A DNA stretch of 31,582 nucleotides from Candidatus Heimdallarchaeota archaeon LC_2 (GTDB taxonomy: Archaea; Asgardarchaeota; Heimdallarchaeia; Heimdallarchaeales; Kariarchaeaceae): NCBI GenBank assembly GCA_001940725.1, contig MDVR01000026.1, positions 1-31,582 on the forward strand. The letters run 5' to 3'. The position numbers and the translations under genes are program-made. The notes below the pieces were generated by a model. The model was not told the DNA's origin and ran no database searches. It saw only the letters and a program-made list of their open reading frames with translations. Below are positions 24,464 through 31,582 of the stretch, piece after piece (positions within the stretch are counted from its first letter, which is position 1; each line of letters begins with the position of its first letter).

Positions 24464-25383
24464 GTAAGCTGTTTGGCAGATTACAACAAGGAATGAAATC
24501 ATTCATAAAACGAATATCAACTAAAGAACTTTCTGAGAAAGATCTAAAACCAATAATAGATGAGCTTGTTGACCTAATGGTACAAAATGAAGTTGGGATA
24601 TCAACTGCAGAACTTATCGGCGTTAATTTAAGGAATGAATTGGTAACTCTAGAACATACAAGATTCAAGGATGCAAGACCAAGAGTAAAAGAAGCTCTGC
24701 GAAGGTCAATTTTATCAGTATTAGACATTAATACAGATACTCAGTTTGATATTATCTCAGAAATAAAAAAAGTAAAGGCTGAGGGGCGTCCGTACATAAT
24801 TTGTATGCTTGGAATAAATGGAACCGGAAAGACAACAACCATGGCAAAGCTAACCAAATTATTCCAAAAAAACAAATTTTCTGTTGTTTTTGCTGCAGCT
24901 GATACCTATCGAGCTGGTAGTATTCAACAATTAGGCAAACATGCTGAAAAATTGGGTGTTCGAATGATTGCTCATGATTATGGTGGTGATCCTGCTGCAG
25001 TGGCAATTGATGCAATAGATCATGCTGAATCAAAAGGAATTGATATTGTAATAATCGATACTGCAGGAAGAATGCAGAATAATGTAAACCTAATCAGAGA
25101 ATTGGAAAAAGTCATTCGATTATCAGAACCTGATTTGAAAATCTTCATTGGAGATGCATTAGCAGGTAATGATGTGATTCGACAAGCAACCCAGTTTAAT
25201 GATGATATAGGGATAGATGGAATTGTCATGACAAAAATCGATTCAGATGCAAAAGGAGGGGCTGTAATTTCCGTTGCTCATGCTACTCAAAAACCCATTC
25301 TATTTTTGGGAAATGGACAAAGTTACGATCATTTAATCAAGTTCGATCCTGAATTTATCGTTTCTCAAGTAATTCCAAATTGA
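24460..25383 (+). CDS. ftsY: Signal recognition particle receptor FtsY
   Basis: FtsY is the SRP-receptor GTPase that brings ribosome-nascent chain complexes to the Sec translocon. The 307-residue product has the N domain (about 1-105) and the G domain with G1 GINGTGKTTT (118-127), DTYRAGS (148-154), DTAGR (200-204), TKID (258-261) and GNGQSYDHL (285-293). The acidic A domain found in many bacteria is absent, as in other archaeal FtsY. The start GTG overlaps the pfdA stop. The position Val/Gly of FIGVGQ is FLGNGQ here, a mild variation. Confidence 0.96.
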   Translation: MSKLFGRLQQGMKSFIKRISTKELSEKDLKPIIDELVDLMVQNEVGISTAELIGVNLRNELVTLEHTRFKDARPRVKEALRRSILSVLDINTDTQFDIISEIKKVKAEGRPYIICMLGINGTGKTTTMAKLTKLFQKNKFSVVFAAADTYRAGSIQQLGKHAEKLGVRMIAHDYGGDPAAVAIDAIDHAESKGIDIVIIDTAGRMQNNVNLIRELEKVIRLSEPDLKIFIGDALAGNDVIRQATQFNDDIGIDGIVMTKIDSDAKGGAVISVAHATQKPILFLGNGQSYDHLIKFDPEFIVSQVIPN

Positions 25384-25390
25384 TCATAGA

Positions 25391-26284
25391 ATGTCTTCAA
25401 AGAATTATTTAATTGAATCACAAGTCCTGATCATAGTTTCAAAACAAGATCTAGCAGGATTAAATATGAAAGATCATTTGCTTGAGATCATAAATTTTGA
25501 TTTGAACAAAGATTTCAAGATTCATAATACTTGGCCTCCTGGCGATTATGAATATTACATTTCTGAATTTTGCTCCCTTCTTTTAATTCCAGAAAATCAA
25601 ATTAAGACAGATTACTTCCAAGGCACAATCAACGCAAGATTAGTAATATTTGCTTCAAAACATTCCTCCGCTGCAGGTCAAAAATCATTATTAGTACATA
25701 CAACCGGAATATGGGGAAAGGAATCTGGACATGGTGGACATGATCACGAAATTGCGTTGGCCCCTTCTTTTACTCTGACCTATGCTTACAATAAAATTAA
25801 AGAATTGGTCCAACATAAAGATTTATCCGAATTTTGGATCGGGGCTGAAGTTACCCATCATGGACCATCCGCTCTCAATATACCTCTTATGTATATTGAA
25901 ACAGGTGGGACTGAAGTCGAATGGAACAATATAGAAGCCTGTAGTTTAATTGCAGATGTAATATTAGAAATTGTGAAATTATACAATTTACCAGATAAAG
26001 AATTTGATTTGTTGGAGACAAATCCAGCAATGATTGGGATCGGTGGAGGGCATTATGCACCTTCATTTATTAAAAAATTAGAAAAAGACGAATATATGTT
26101 GGGTCACATAATCCCAAAATATGCACATGAAGACATGCCTGAAGAAATGATAAAAATTGCTTGGGAGAGAACTATTGCTAAAGAAAAAATATTTCTAATA
26201 GACAAGAAAGGAACTAAAAGTTATTTCAGGCATCAGTTTATAAAAATAATTGAAGAATTAGGTTTTCCATGGAATTATACTTGA
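25391..26284 (+). CDS. dtdA: D-aminoacyl-tRNA deacylase (DtdA/GEK1 family)
   Basis: DtdA hydrolyses D-amino acids from mischarged tRNA and is the archaeal/plant type, a zinc enzyme unrelated to bacterial Dtd. The 297-residue product has GKESGHGGHDHEIALAPSF (from residue 109), THHGP (155-159) and GIGGGHYAPSF (216-226), the His-rich signatures of the family. Length is normal. It starts seven bases after the ftsY stop and is probably in the same transcript. It converges on the CCA-enzyme gene with a 9-base gap. Confidence 0.94.
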   Translation: MSSKNYLIESQVLIIVSKQDLAGLNMKDHLLEIINFDLNKDFKIHNTWPPGDYEYYISEFCSLLLIPENQIKTDYFQGTINARLVIFASKHSSAAGQKSLLVHTTGIWGKESGHGGHDHEIALAPSFTLTYAYNKIKELVQHKDLSEFWIGAEVTHHGPSALNIPLMYIETGGTEVEWNNIEACSLIADVILEIVKLYNLPDKEFDLLETNPAMIGIGGGHYAPSFIKKLEKDEYMLGHIIPKYAHEDMPEEMIKIAWERTIAKEKIFLIDKKGTKSYFRHQFIKIIEELGFPWNYT

Positions 26285-26293
26285 ATAAAATCA

Positions 26294-27970
26294 TTATTTT
26301 ACATTAAAAATTATAGTCTGCGGATCCACTATATTTAGATTAGTCAAAGTTTCAATGGATTTCTTATTCATATGTTTTAATCCAAATTGGCTGATTTCTG
26401 AATATTTAATGGAATCAGATATTTTTTCTTCTAATTGTCCTTTAGAATAAAGTAGAACATTTTTCTTTTTAATACCCCTCAGAAATGGAGTAATAAATTG
26501 AAGATTGATTTTTTGTAATTCGATAATTACTTTATGATCTTTGTTTGTCAGCATTTGATATTCAGATTTCATTTTACTGATCAAAGATTCTATTACAAAG
26601 TCATCCAATACTTCTTCAGGATTTAGTTGATAATTAATTAAATAATTTTCCAAAATTAAGATGCTTCGATTATAATTAAAATGATTGATGTAATTTAATA
26701 GATGCTTAGTATTAAGGTTCCCATCATTAATAAATTGAAATTTCAATAATTTTAGTAAGATCCCAACTGCTCTTCCCGAAAAACCATTACTGATTAAATC
26801 TTTACCGTTAAGAGGCATTTTCAACTCTAATTTAGGCAATATGTCTGAAATATCGTTTTCCAATTTTTCAATATTTGTTATTCCCCATCTGTCATCAACA
26901 ATTCGTAGTAATTTGGTAACTGTATTAAGAAATTCTCTTGGATTTGTCTTCGGATTTAATGTATCAATAATTGTAAGAATTACTGATTGTAGTACTTCCT
27001 TATTCAGATTAACAATATTGAACAAACTACGCACATAGATCAATAGATGTGTAATATATTCAATTTTTTCATTTCCCATTCCAGGGAACCTAGTGAAAAT
27101 ATTTTGCACTTTAGATTGTAGATCATAAGAATTTACATCTTTCAGAAGGTAATGTAAAAGAATTGCCCAATTAACGACATCCGAAGAGGGTTGGTTGTCT
27201 TGGTATTTGCGATTTTTTAATAATTGAAATAACCAATCAATATCTTCATTATCACCAAATTCCGGAAATAATATAGAAAACATATTCAATTCATGTAAAA
27301 GCATCACACCTCTTGGTAAATTCTTAATGATCAAATTTAATTCTGTAAAAATCCTTTCTCCTGATAACTGATGTTCTAAAACTAAATTTCGATTTTCTCG
27401 AATAGCTTCTTTGGTTTTCTCTTCAATATTGAATCCCAATTTCACTGCAAATCTAATTGCACGAAAAATCCTTAATGAATCCTCCTGTAATCTTTTGACA
27501 GGATCTCCTACAGATCGAATAATTCTATTGTCTAAATCTTCAAGTCCATTATAATGATCTATTATAGTACCATCTTTGTTTAATGCAAATGCATTGACAG
27601 TGAAATCCCTTCTACCCAAATCTGTTGATAAATCTCTAACAAATGTGACTTTGTCAGGTCTACGGCCATCTGAATATCCCTCTTCTTCTCGAAATGTTGT
27701 AAATTCATAATTCACTCCATTACGTCTAATAGTGAGCGTTCCATGCTTTTCACCATATGAGAAAATTTTATCATTAATAAAAACTTGTTTTAACTCTTCA
27801 GGAGTAGCCGAAGTCGCAAAATCAAAATCATCTGCTATTGTATTTCCTGTTTCATTATTCAATATTTGATCTCGTACATAGCCACCTACCACATATGCGT
27901 CATATCCAACTTCTTCTAATTCTTGTAAGATTTGAATAACTGCTTCAGGAAGTATTATTATCGGATTCAA
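26294..27970 (-). CDS. cca: Class II CCA-adding enzyme / poly(A) polymerase family nucleotidyltransferase
   Basis: This is the bacterial/eukaryotic (class II) type of tRNA nucleotidyltransferase, which builds or repairs the 3' CCA end. Motifs are VVGGYVRDQIL (27-37), the metal-binding DDFDFATSATPEE (47-59), GRRDFTVNAFA (119-129) and EDSLRIFRAIRFA (163-175). Archaea typically use the unrelated class I enzyme. The protein is 558 residues, longer than the 400-450 typical of class II. The C-terminal 250 residues are divergent, without a clear HD motif. The start is TTG 27970 with a TATA-like TTATAAC about 35 bp upstream and no Shine-Dalgarno. CCA-adding, CC-adding, A-adding or poly(A) activity cannot be told apart by eye. 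Confidence 0.85.
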   Translation of the reverse strand: MNPIIILPEAVIQILQELEEVGYDAYVVGGYVRDQILNNETGNTIADDFDFATSATPEELKQVFINDKIFSYGEKHGTLTIRRNGVNYEFTTFREEEGYSDGRRPDKVTFVRDLSTDLGRRDFTVNAFALNKDGTIIDHYNGLEDLDNRIIRSVGDPVKRLQEDSLRIFRAIRFAVKLGFNIEEKTKEAIRENRNLVLEHQLSGERIFTELNLIIKNLPRGVMLLHELNMFSILFPEFGDNEDIDWLFQLLKNRKYQDNQPSSDVVNWAILLHYLLKDVNSYDLQSKVQNIFTRFPGMGNEKIEYITHLLIYVRSLFNIVNLNKEVLQSVILTIIDTLNPKTNPREFLNTVTKLLRIVDDRWGITNIEKLENDISDILPKLELKMPLNGKDLISNGFSGRAVGILLKLLKFQFINDGNLNTKHLLNYINHFNYNRSILILENYLINYQLNPEEVLDDFVIESLISKMKSEYQMLTNKDHKVIIELQKINLQFITPFLRGIKKKNVLLYSKGQLEEKISDSIKYSEISQFGLKHMNKKSIETLTNLNIVDPQTIIFNVK

Positions 27971-28035
27971 TCAAATCAGCAACTTTGTGAATTATCTCTT
28001 AATGTTATAACAGTAGTACTCAATAAAAATGATTA

Positions 28036-28491
28036 TTATTCATCCAATCTAAATTTTTCATCTCTTAGTATTTTACTCATTAAAAATAAATCATCTCTTA
28101 TATGCCAACCGAGTTTTTTATAGTATTCTACAACTTTGCTATTAGATTTCTCAACCATCAAATGTACTTTAACAAGACCTTTCGATTTAAAATAATCCAA
28201 TGCTTTTTGCATTAATATTTTTCCATACCCTTTGTTTTGATCCTCACTACGAACTGCTACATGTTGTATATATCCCCGTCTACCATCAAAAGAACAGATC
28301 ACCGTACCAATAATTTCTGAATTTTGCTCAAGTAGAAAAAATTTATTCCCTTGATTTTCCACAAGTATTAGGATCTCATCTTTTTTGTCTGATAAACCTA
28401 AAATCAGACCCACGTCTATCCACAAATCTCTAACAATATTATAATCCGCTGGTGTATATTCTCTAAATGATTCGATTGAAATTAGAATCAA
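28036..28491 (-). CDS. GNAT family N-acetyltransferase
   Basis: The 151-residue protein has the GNAT fold marks: the acetyl-CoA loop EDQNKGYGKILMQKALDYF (Q/R-x2-G-x-G/A), the preceding IQHVAVRSE strand, and the late NSKVVEYYKKLGW segment. It resembles RimI/YpeA-like acetyltransferases of small molecules or protein N-termini. The start TTG overlaps the stop of the 815-residue gene by four bases (TTGA), and a strong GGGAGGT lies unusually close, only one or two bases before the TTG, so the real start may be slightly downstream. The two genes are clearly one transcript, which suggests that the acetyltransferase and the large protein act together. Confidence 0.85.
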   Translation of the reverse strand: MILISIESFREYTPADYNIVRDLWIDVGLILGLSDKKDEILILVENQGNKFFLLEQNSEIIGTVICSFDGRRGYIQHVAVRSEDQNKGYGKILMQKALDYFKSKGLVKVHLMVEKSNSKVVEYYKKLGWHIRDDLFLMSKILRDEKFRLDE

Positions 28492-30935
28492 TACCTCCCA
28501 GCTAGTGTTATGGTAGGTAATTTAGGTAATGTAGCTCGTACCCTTTTTCGAGATTCTTCCTCCATACTTTCTAAGAAGCCTAATAATTCAAGTAACGAAC
28601 TGGCAGTTTGAAGTTCTTCTTTATATTTTTCTAATTTAGGAAGAAGATAGAGATATGCTTTCTTCAAAGCAACATACTCATAACCGTCAATTGTTCCCCT
28701 AAATGAAGTAAATACCATATCTTTAACGTGTTCATAATCAGTAAGATATTCTATTTCCTCACCATTATAACTGACACCTAGGAAATTACTTAACTTCAAT
28801 ATCAGCGAATGTTTAATATATCTAACCTGTGCAAGATAACTATTCCATATTTGGAGATTATCTGCATACGCCCAATCCTTTGCACTTAGACCAAAATCAA
28901 CAACTGCAACTTTGACATCTTGAAAAATGTTATTTGTTATTTGATATAAATTTGAGACTTCACCCCTATTTGCAATTGAATCTCTGCTTATTGAATTAAC
29001 AACAAAATTATAAAATCCATCATTAAAGATATTCATTTCTTTGTTCAGCTTATCCAACCGCCTTAGTTGATCAGTTTCATCGTTTACCTCCATTTGTTTC
29101 ATTTTGGTCAAAAATTGATTGTCTAAGCCTAATGAATCATCATCATTTACCTGTAATCTTCTTGGTAAATTGATTAGTTGTTTTTGATGATTTATTTCAC
29201 TTAGGATTTTTGTTATTTTTCGAGAATCAACTACTCCATCTTCCCATTCTGAAATTTCTTTTAATATTCTTTTAAGGGCAATGTTAACTACATGTTCACT
29301 CAATATTTTATCTGCATAAAGTGTAACCGGTCTTTTAATTGAAAAAATTTTTCTGAATAAATTATTTTGCAATTCTACTGTTCTAGTCTCAAAGGAATTT
29401 ACAATTTCTTCAATTGTTAAATCAAAGTTCTTCAGCTTAATTATATCTTTAATTTTATCAAGATATGAATTAGTATATCTACTCGGATTTGTGCGAAAAA
29501 TTCTTTTTAATTCGTTAGTTGAATTTAAACAGAAGTATACAATAATCTGATCATAAATAGAATCAGAATCATGATTTTTTGAAATTCTAAATCGATATTC
29601 ATCTATTTCGAAATAAACAGAAATTTCCTCTACTGTGTATTTTAACAGCTTCAATGGTCCAGTTGATAATAAATCTAAGGGTTGAATAAAATTTTCCAAT
29701 GCGGGTAGATATTCATCAGGTAACTCTAATTCTGTAAAATTAGTTTCATAGAACAAAGTATCACTTGTTTTTGTAAGATTAATAAATCCAATAGGAAATT
29801 CTGTTCTTGCAGACCCTATAATATTTAACCTATTTTGCAAATTGTCAATTCCTATTATATCTCGTAATCTCTCAGATTTTCTACCATCAAATTGATTTAT
29901 TACACCTCTAGTCCCAAAAATTTGACTTTTTGCTTCAAAATCAGTTAATATATGCATAAAATCTGAACTGGAGGTCAATGTATTGCATAAGATATTAATC
30001 GCGTTTATATTATTTTCGGCCAACAAGAAAATCTTCAAACCCTTGAAAAGTTCTCTACTGGTGAATGAATAGGTCTTGTTATTTGAAATAAAGCTGTAAC
30101 CTAATATACTAATTCTCTTATTATCTCGAGATTCAATTTTAATGTCTTGAATAGTTAAAAAATTAGTCTGATGAGTATTTGTAATACCATATTGCCTCAT
30201 TTTCTGCTTGAGAATATTAGGAAAATCATGGAGATAAATTAAATTTGCATGTAAAATAGCTTCCGCTGCAGTAAAACTTGAATCTATTAAGGGCGAAAAA
30301 TCATTTAAGGTTGAAGTTTGTTGATATAGACGTTCGAAATAAGTTGAACCTTGTTGTAAACTTATATTGTGAGTATCTATTTTGAATGGGAGATTTTGAA
30401 CTCCGAGAGCGTGATTTATATCATCGAATATGATTATATCTTCTGAGGGTTTACCATCCTTAAATTCAATTTCAACACTTTCTCTTATTGTAGCAACATC
30501 ATGATCATCAAATTCAATTAAATAATTCCACTTATCTGGGATTGCTTCTGTCAAATCATGATCTAAAGTCTGTGTCCCTCCACCAATTGGACCTGCCACA
30601 TGTATCAATTCATTTGTATTCTTTTTTAGAACAGGTAAATTATTCTCATCTACTATTATGTAAATAATTCTTTGATTTAAATTCTCTTTTTTGATATATT
30701 GATGATATTCTTGAATTAACTCTTTCTTTCTGTCATCAACGAATTTTACAAACCTATCTATCGACTGTTCAATTTGAATGGGTGATGTACTTTCGTTTAT
30801 ATTATTTATTAGCTCTTGTAAATGATCAGGATAATAATTATTTTTTCTAACAATTTGTGTGGAATAATTTAATTCGTGATCAACTTTAGTTGGATCTGGA
30901 TAGATTGACAAGATTAAATCAGGTTTGGATTCCAC
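28488..30935 (-). CDS. Large protein of unknown family (815 residues)
   Basis: I do not recognise this protein. It has no signal peptide and no membrane segment, so it should be cytosolic. The first ~230 residues look alpha/beta, with strands such as QRIIYIIVDE (88-97) and a Gly-rich loop AGPIGGGTQTLDHD (114-127). An acidic EFDDHD follows at 141-146. The middle (about 250-480) is mixed. The last third is mostly helical with coiled-coil-like charged stretches, and the C-terminus ends in ATLPKLPTITLAGRY. The composition (Ile, Asn, Asp, Lys-rich) is like the neighbours and gives no sign of foreign origin. The start is a GTG about 22 bp after TATAATATA-like DNA. Its stop overlaps the GNAT start. 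It is next to a TnpB-bearing element. Confidence 0.7.
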   Translation of the reverse strand: MESKPDLILSIYPDPTKVDHELNYSTQIVRKNNYYPDHLQELINNINESTSPIQIEQSIDRFVKFVDDRKKELIQEYHQYIKKENLNQRIIYIIVDENNLPVLKKNTNELIHVAGPIGGGTQTLDHDLTEAIPDKWNYLIEFDDHDVATIRESVEIEFKDGKPSEDIIIFDDINHALGVQNLPFKIDTHNISLQQGSTYFERLYQQTSTLNDFSPLIDSSFTAAEAILHANLIYLHDFPNILKQKMRQYGITNTHQTNFLTIQDIKIESRDNKRISILGYSFISNNKTYSFTSRELFKGLKIFLLAENNINAINILCNTLTSSSDFMHILTDFEAKSQIFGTRGVINQFDGRKSERLRDIIGIDNLQNRLNIIGSARTEFPIGFINLTKTSDTLFYETNFTELELPDEYLPALENFIQPLDLLSTGPLKLLKYTVEEISVYFEIDEYRFRISKNHDSDSIYDQIIVYFCLNSTNELKRIFRTNPSRYTNSYLDKIKDIIKLKNFDLTIEEIVNSFETRTVELQNNLFRKIFSIKRPVTLYADKILSEHVVNIALKRILKEISEWEDGVVDSRKITKILSEINHQKQLINLPRRLQVNDDDSLGLDNQFLTKMKQMEVNDETDQLRRLDKLNKEMNIFNDGFYNFVVNSISRDSIANRGEVSNLYQITNNIFQDVKVAVVDFGLSAKDWAYADNLQIWNSYLAQVRYIKHSLILKLSNFLGVSYNGEEIEYLTDYEHVKDMVFTSFRGTIDGYEYVALKKAYLYLLPKLEKYKEELQTASSLLELLGFLESMEEESRKRVRATLPKLPTITLAGRY

Positions 30936-31141
30936 TAATATTAGATATTTTGTATATTATAACAACGTACTTTTTCTAATCTGATTTGTTGTGATATTGT
31001 TAGCATTAAACTTCTGTCTACTGAAAGTTATTGAGTGTTAGCTATTCATCGATGAACGTATACAATTTCTTTAATAATTCATTATTTCAATATGATTTGA
31101 TAATGATCTGAAAAACTAACTTTTCTTGTATGTTCAGCTAA

Positions 31142-31194
31142 TACTATACCAACGTCACCGTATCCTCCAGCTGCTACACTGGAATAGTATAGTA
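31142..31194 (-). repeat. Stem-loop behind tnpB, probable element right end
   Basis: Outer arms TACTATAC (31142-31149) and GTATAGTA (31187-31194) pair perfectly. Inside, TCCAG (31166-31170) pairs with CTGGA (31179-31183). The structure starts 9 bases after the tnpB stop on the minus strand. IS200/IS605-family right ends carry such a stem-loop, and the TnpB guide (omega/re) RNA normally derives from this same 3' region. The guide RNA is therefore possible here but not shown. Confidence 0.45.
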
Positions 31195-31203
31195 CTTGTC
31201 TCC

Positions 31204-31582
31204 TTATAGAGAGGGGCGCTTCCTTCCACTTGGTGTATTCAAGCTAGCAGGCTTCACCAAGATGGCTTTTTCATACTTTTTAACCATTGCAAGATCATTC
31301 TCGATATCATCAATTATATCAAAATTAATATCATTACTTGATTTATGATGGCTCGTTACAACGGATACAGGAACAGAAATTGCTAAATTCTTTTTGACTG
31401 TATTTGGACTTCTCCTTCTCTTGTGAGAATGAGCCTTCGGTGTAGTCTTAGTACCTTTTTCTTGATATGGTCTAAGAAATCGACCTAGTCCAACTTTACT
31501 CCAAGTTGATTTTGGTGCAAGTTTCCTGTACTTTACAGTACGTTTTGCTATATTCATAGCTCCATTGAAATCGGCATTGTTG
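31204..31582 (-). CDS. tnpB: TnpB-like RNA-guided nuclease of IS200/IS605 type, C-terminal part
   Basis: The frame is open to the right window edge, so the gene is partial at its 5' end. It begins with NNADFNGAMNIAKR, the third RuvC-like motif of TnpB with its catalytic Asp and the typical N-G-A-x-N-I ending. Behind it is a basic tail of about 105 residues with KAHSHKRRRSP and ending SLNTPSGRKRPSL, long for a TnpB C-terminus. TnpB proteins are RNA-guided DNA nucleases carried by IS605/IS1341 elements. Whether a TnpA transposase accompanies it cannot be seen. Any internal ATG in this frame (for example 31557) is not the true start. Confidence 0.8.
   Translation of the reverse strand, partial: NNADFNGAMNIAKRTVKYRKLAPKSTWSKVGLGRFLRPYQEKGTKTTPKAHSHKRRRSPNTVKKNLAISVPVSVVTSHHKSSNDINFDIIDDIENDLAMVKKYEKAILVKPASLNTPSGRKRPSL

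Noticed and set aside
31045..31056. Perfect palindrome TTCATCGATGAA
   Set aside because: Six-base arms are expected several times by chance in 31 kb, and it has no clear relation to a promoter or element end.
1..31582. CRISPR array, tRNA or rRNA genes
   Set aside because: No regularly spaced repeats beyond the 26-bp tandem copy, and no cloverleaf or rRNA-like sequence found by eye in the gaps.

Overview
The window is AT-rich DNA that reads as an archaeal chromosome. The archaeal evidence is the L18Ae/LX - prefoldin alpha - FtsY gene run, the archaeal/plant D-aminoacyl-tRNA deacylase DtdA, an AMP phosphorylase of the archaeal nucleotide-salvage type, a four-subunit KorDABC 2-oxoacid:ferredoxin oxidoreductase, and TATA boxes about 28-30 bp upstream of apparently leaderless start codons. 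A Ras/Rab-like small GTPase, two surface proteins with C-terminal membrane anchors and several 'bacterial' genes (class II CCA-adding enzyme, DegV, LarA, full chemotaxis proteins) point towards an Asgard lineage, perhaps Heimdallarchaeia-like. That taxonomic guess is inference; no rRNA is present to confirm it.

Layout. 1-3.3 kb: the minus-strand operon korD-korA-korB-korC, followed by the first ~70 codons of an HdrA-like flavoprotein that ends abruptly beside palindromes at the window edge. 3.9-6.4 kb: an intact surface protein, then a convergent repeat-containing surface-protein pseudogene with a frameshift, an internal stop and a missing 5' end. 6.5-7.0 kb: the small GTPase. 7.2-14.5 kb: a chemotaxis region, cheB then (after two minus-strand genes, a TPR protein and a hemerythrin-like protein) cheA-cheC-cheD. 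The CheB receiver domain has lost its phospho-acceptor Asp. No CheW, CheY, CheR or receptor is present here.

14.5-22.7 kb: mostly single genes in compact convergent pairs: aminotransferase, YdjM-like membrane protein, small membrane protein, zinc-ribbon protein, LarA-like lactate racemase, HIT protein, AMP phosphorylase, small membrane protein. 22.7-26.3 kb: DegV (minus), then the rpl18a-pfdA-ftsY-dtdA translation/secretion cluster. 26.3-31.0 kb (minus): class II CCA enzyme, then a GNAT acetyltransferase overlapping the end of an 815-residue protein of unknown family. 31.1-31.6 kb: the C-terminal end of a TnpB-like protein of an IS200/IS605-type element with a stem-loop behind it, cut by the window edge.

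How the parts relate: Kor makes reduced ferredoxin from 2-oxoacids, and an HdrA-type flavoprotein would be a plausible electron partner if it were whole. CheA/B/C/D imply a motility-linked sensory pathway whose remaining parts lie elsewhere. The strongest anomalies are the degenerate CheB receiver, the GTPase lacking the usual catalytic residues, the decaying surface protein, the truncated HdrA and the unclassified 815-residue protein. All calls are from reading sequence and motifs; no database search was possible.
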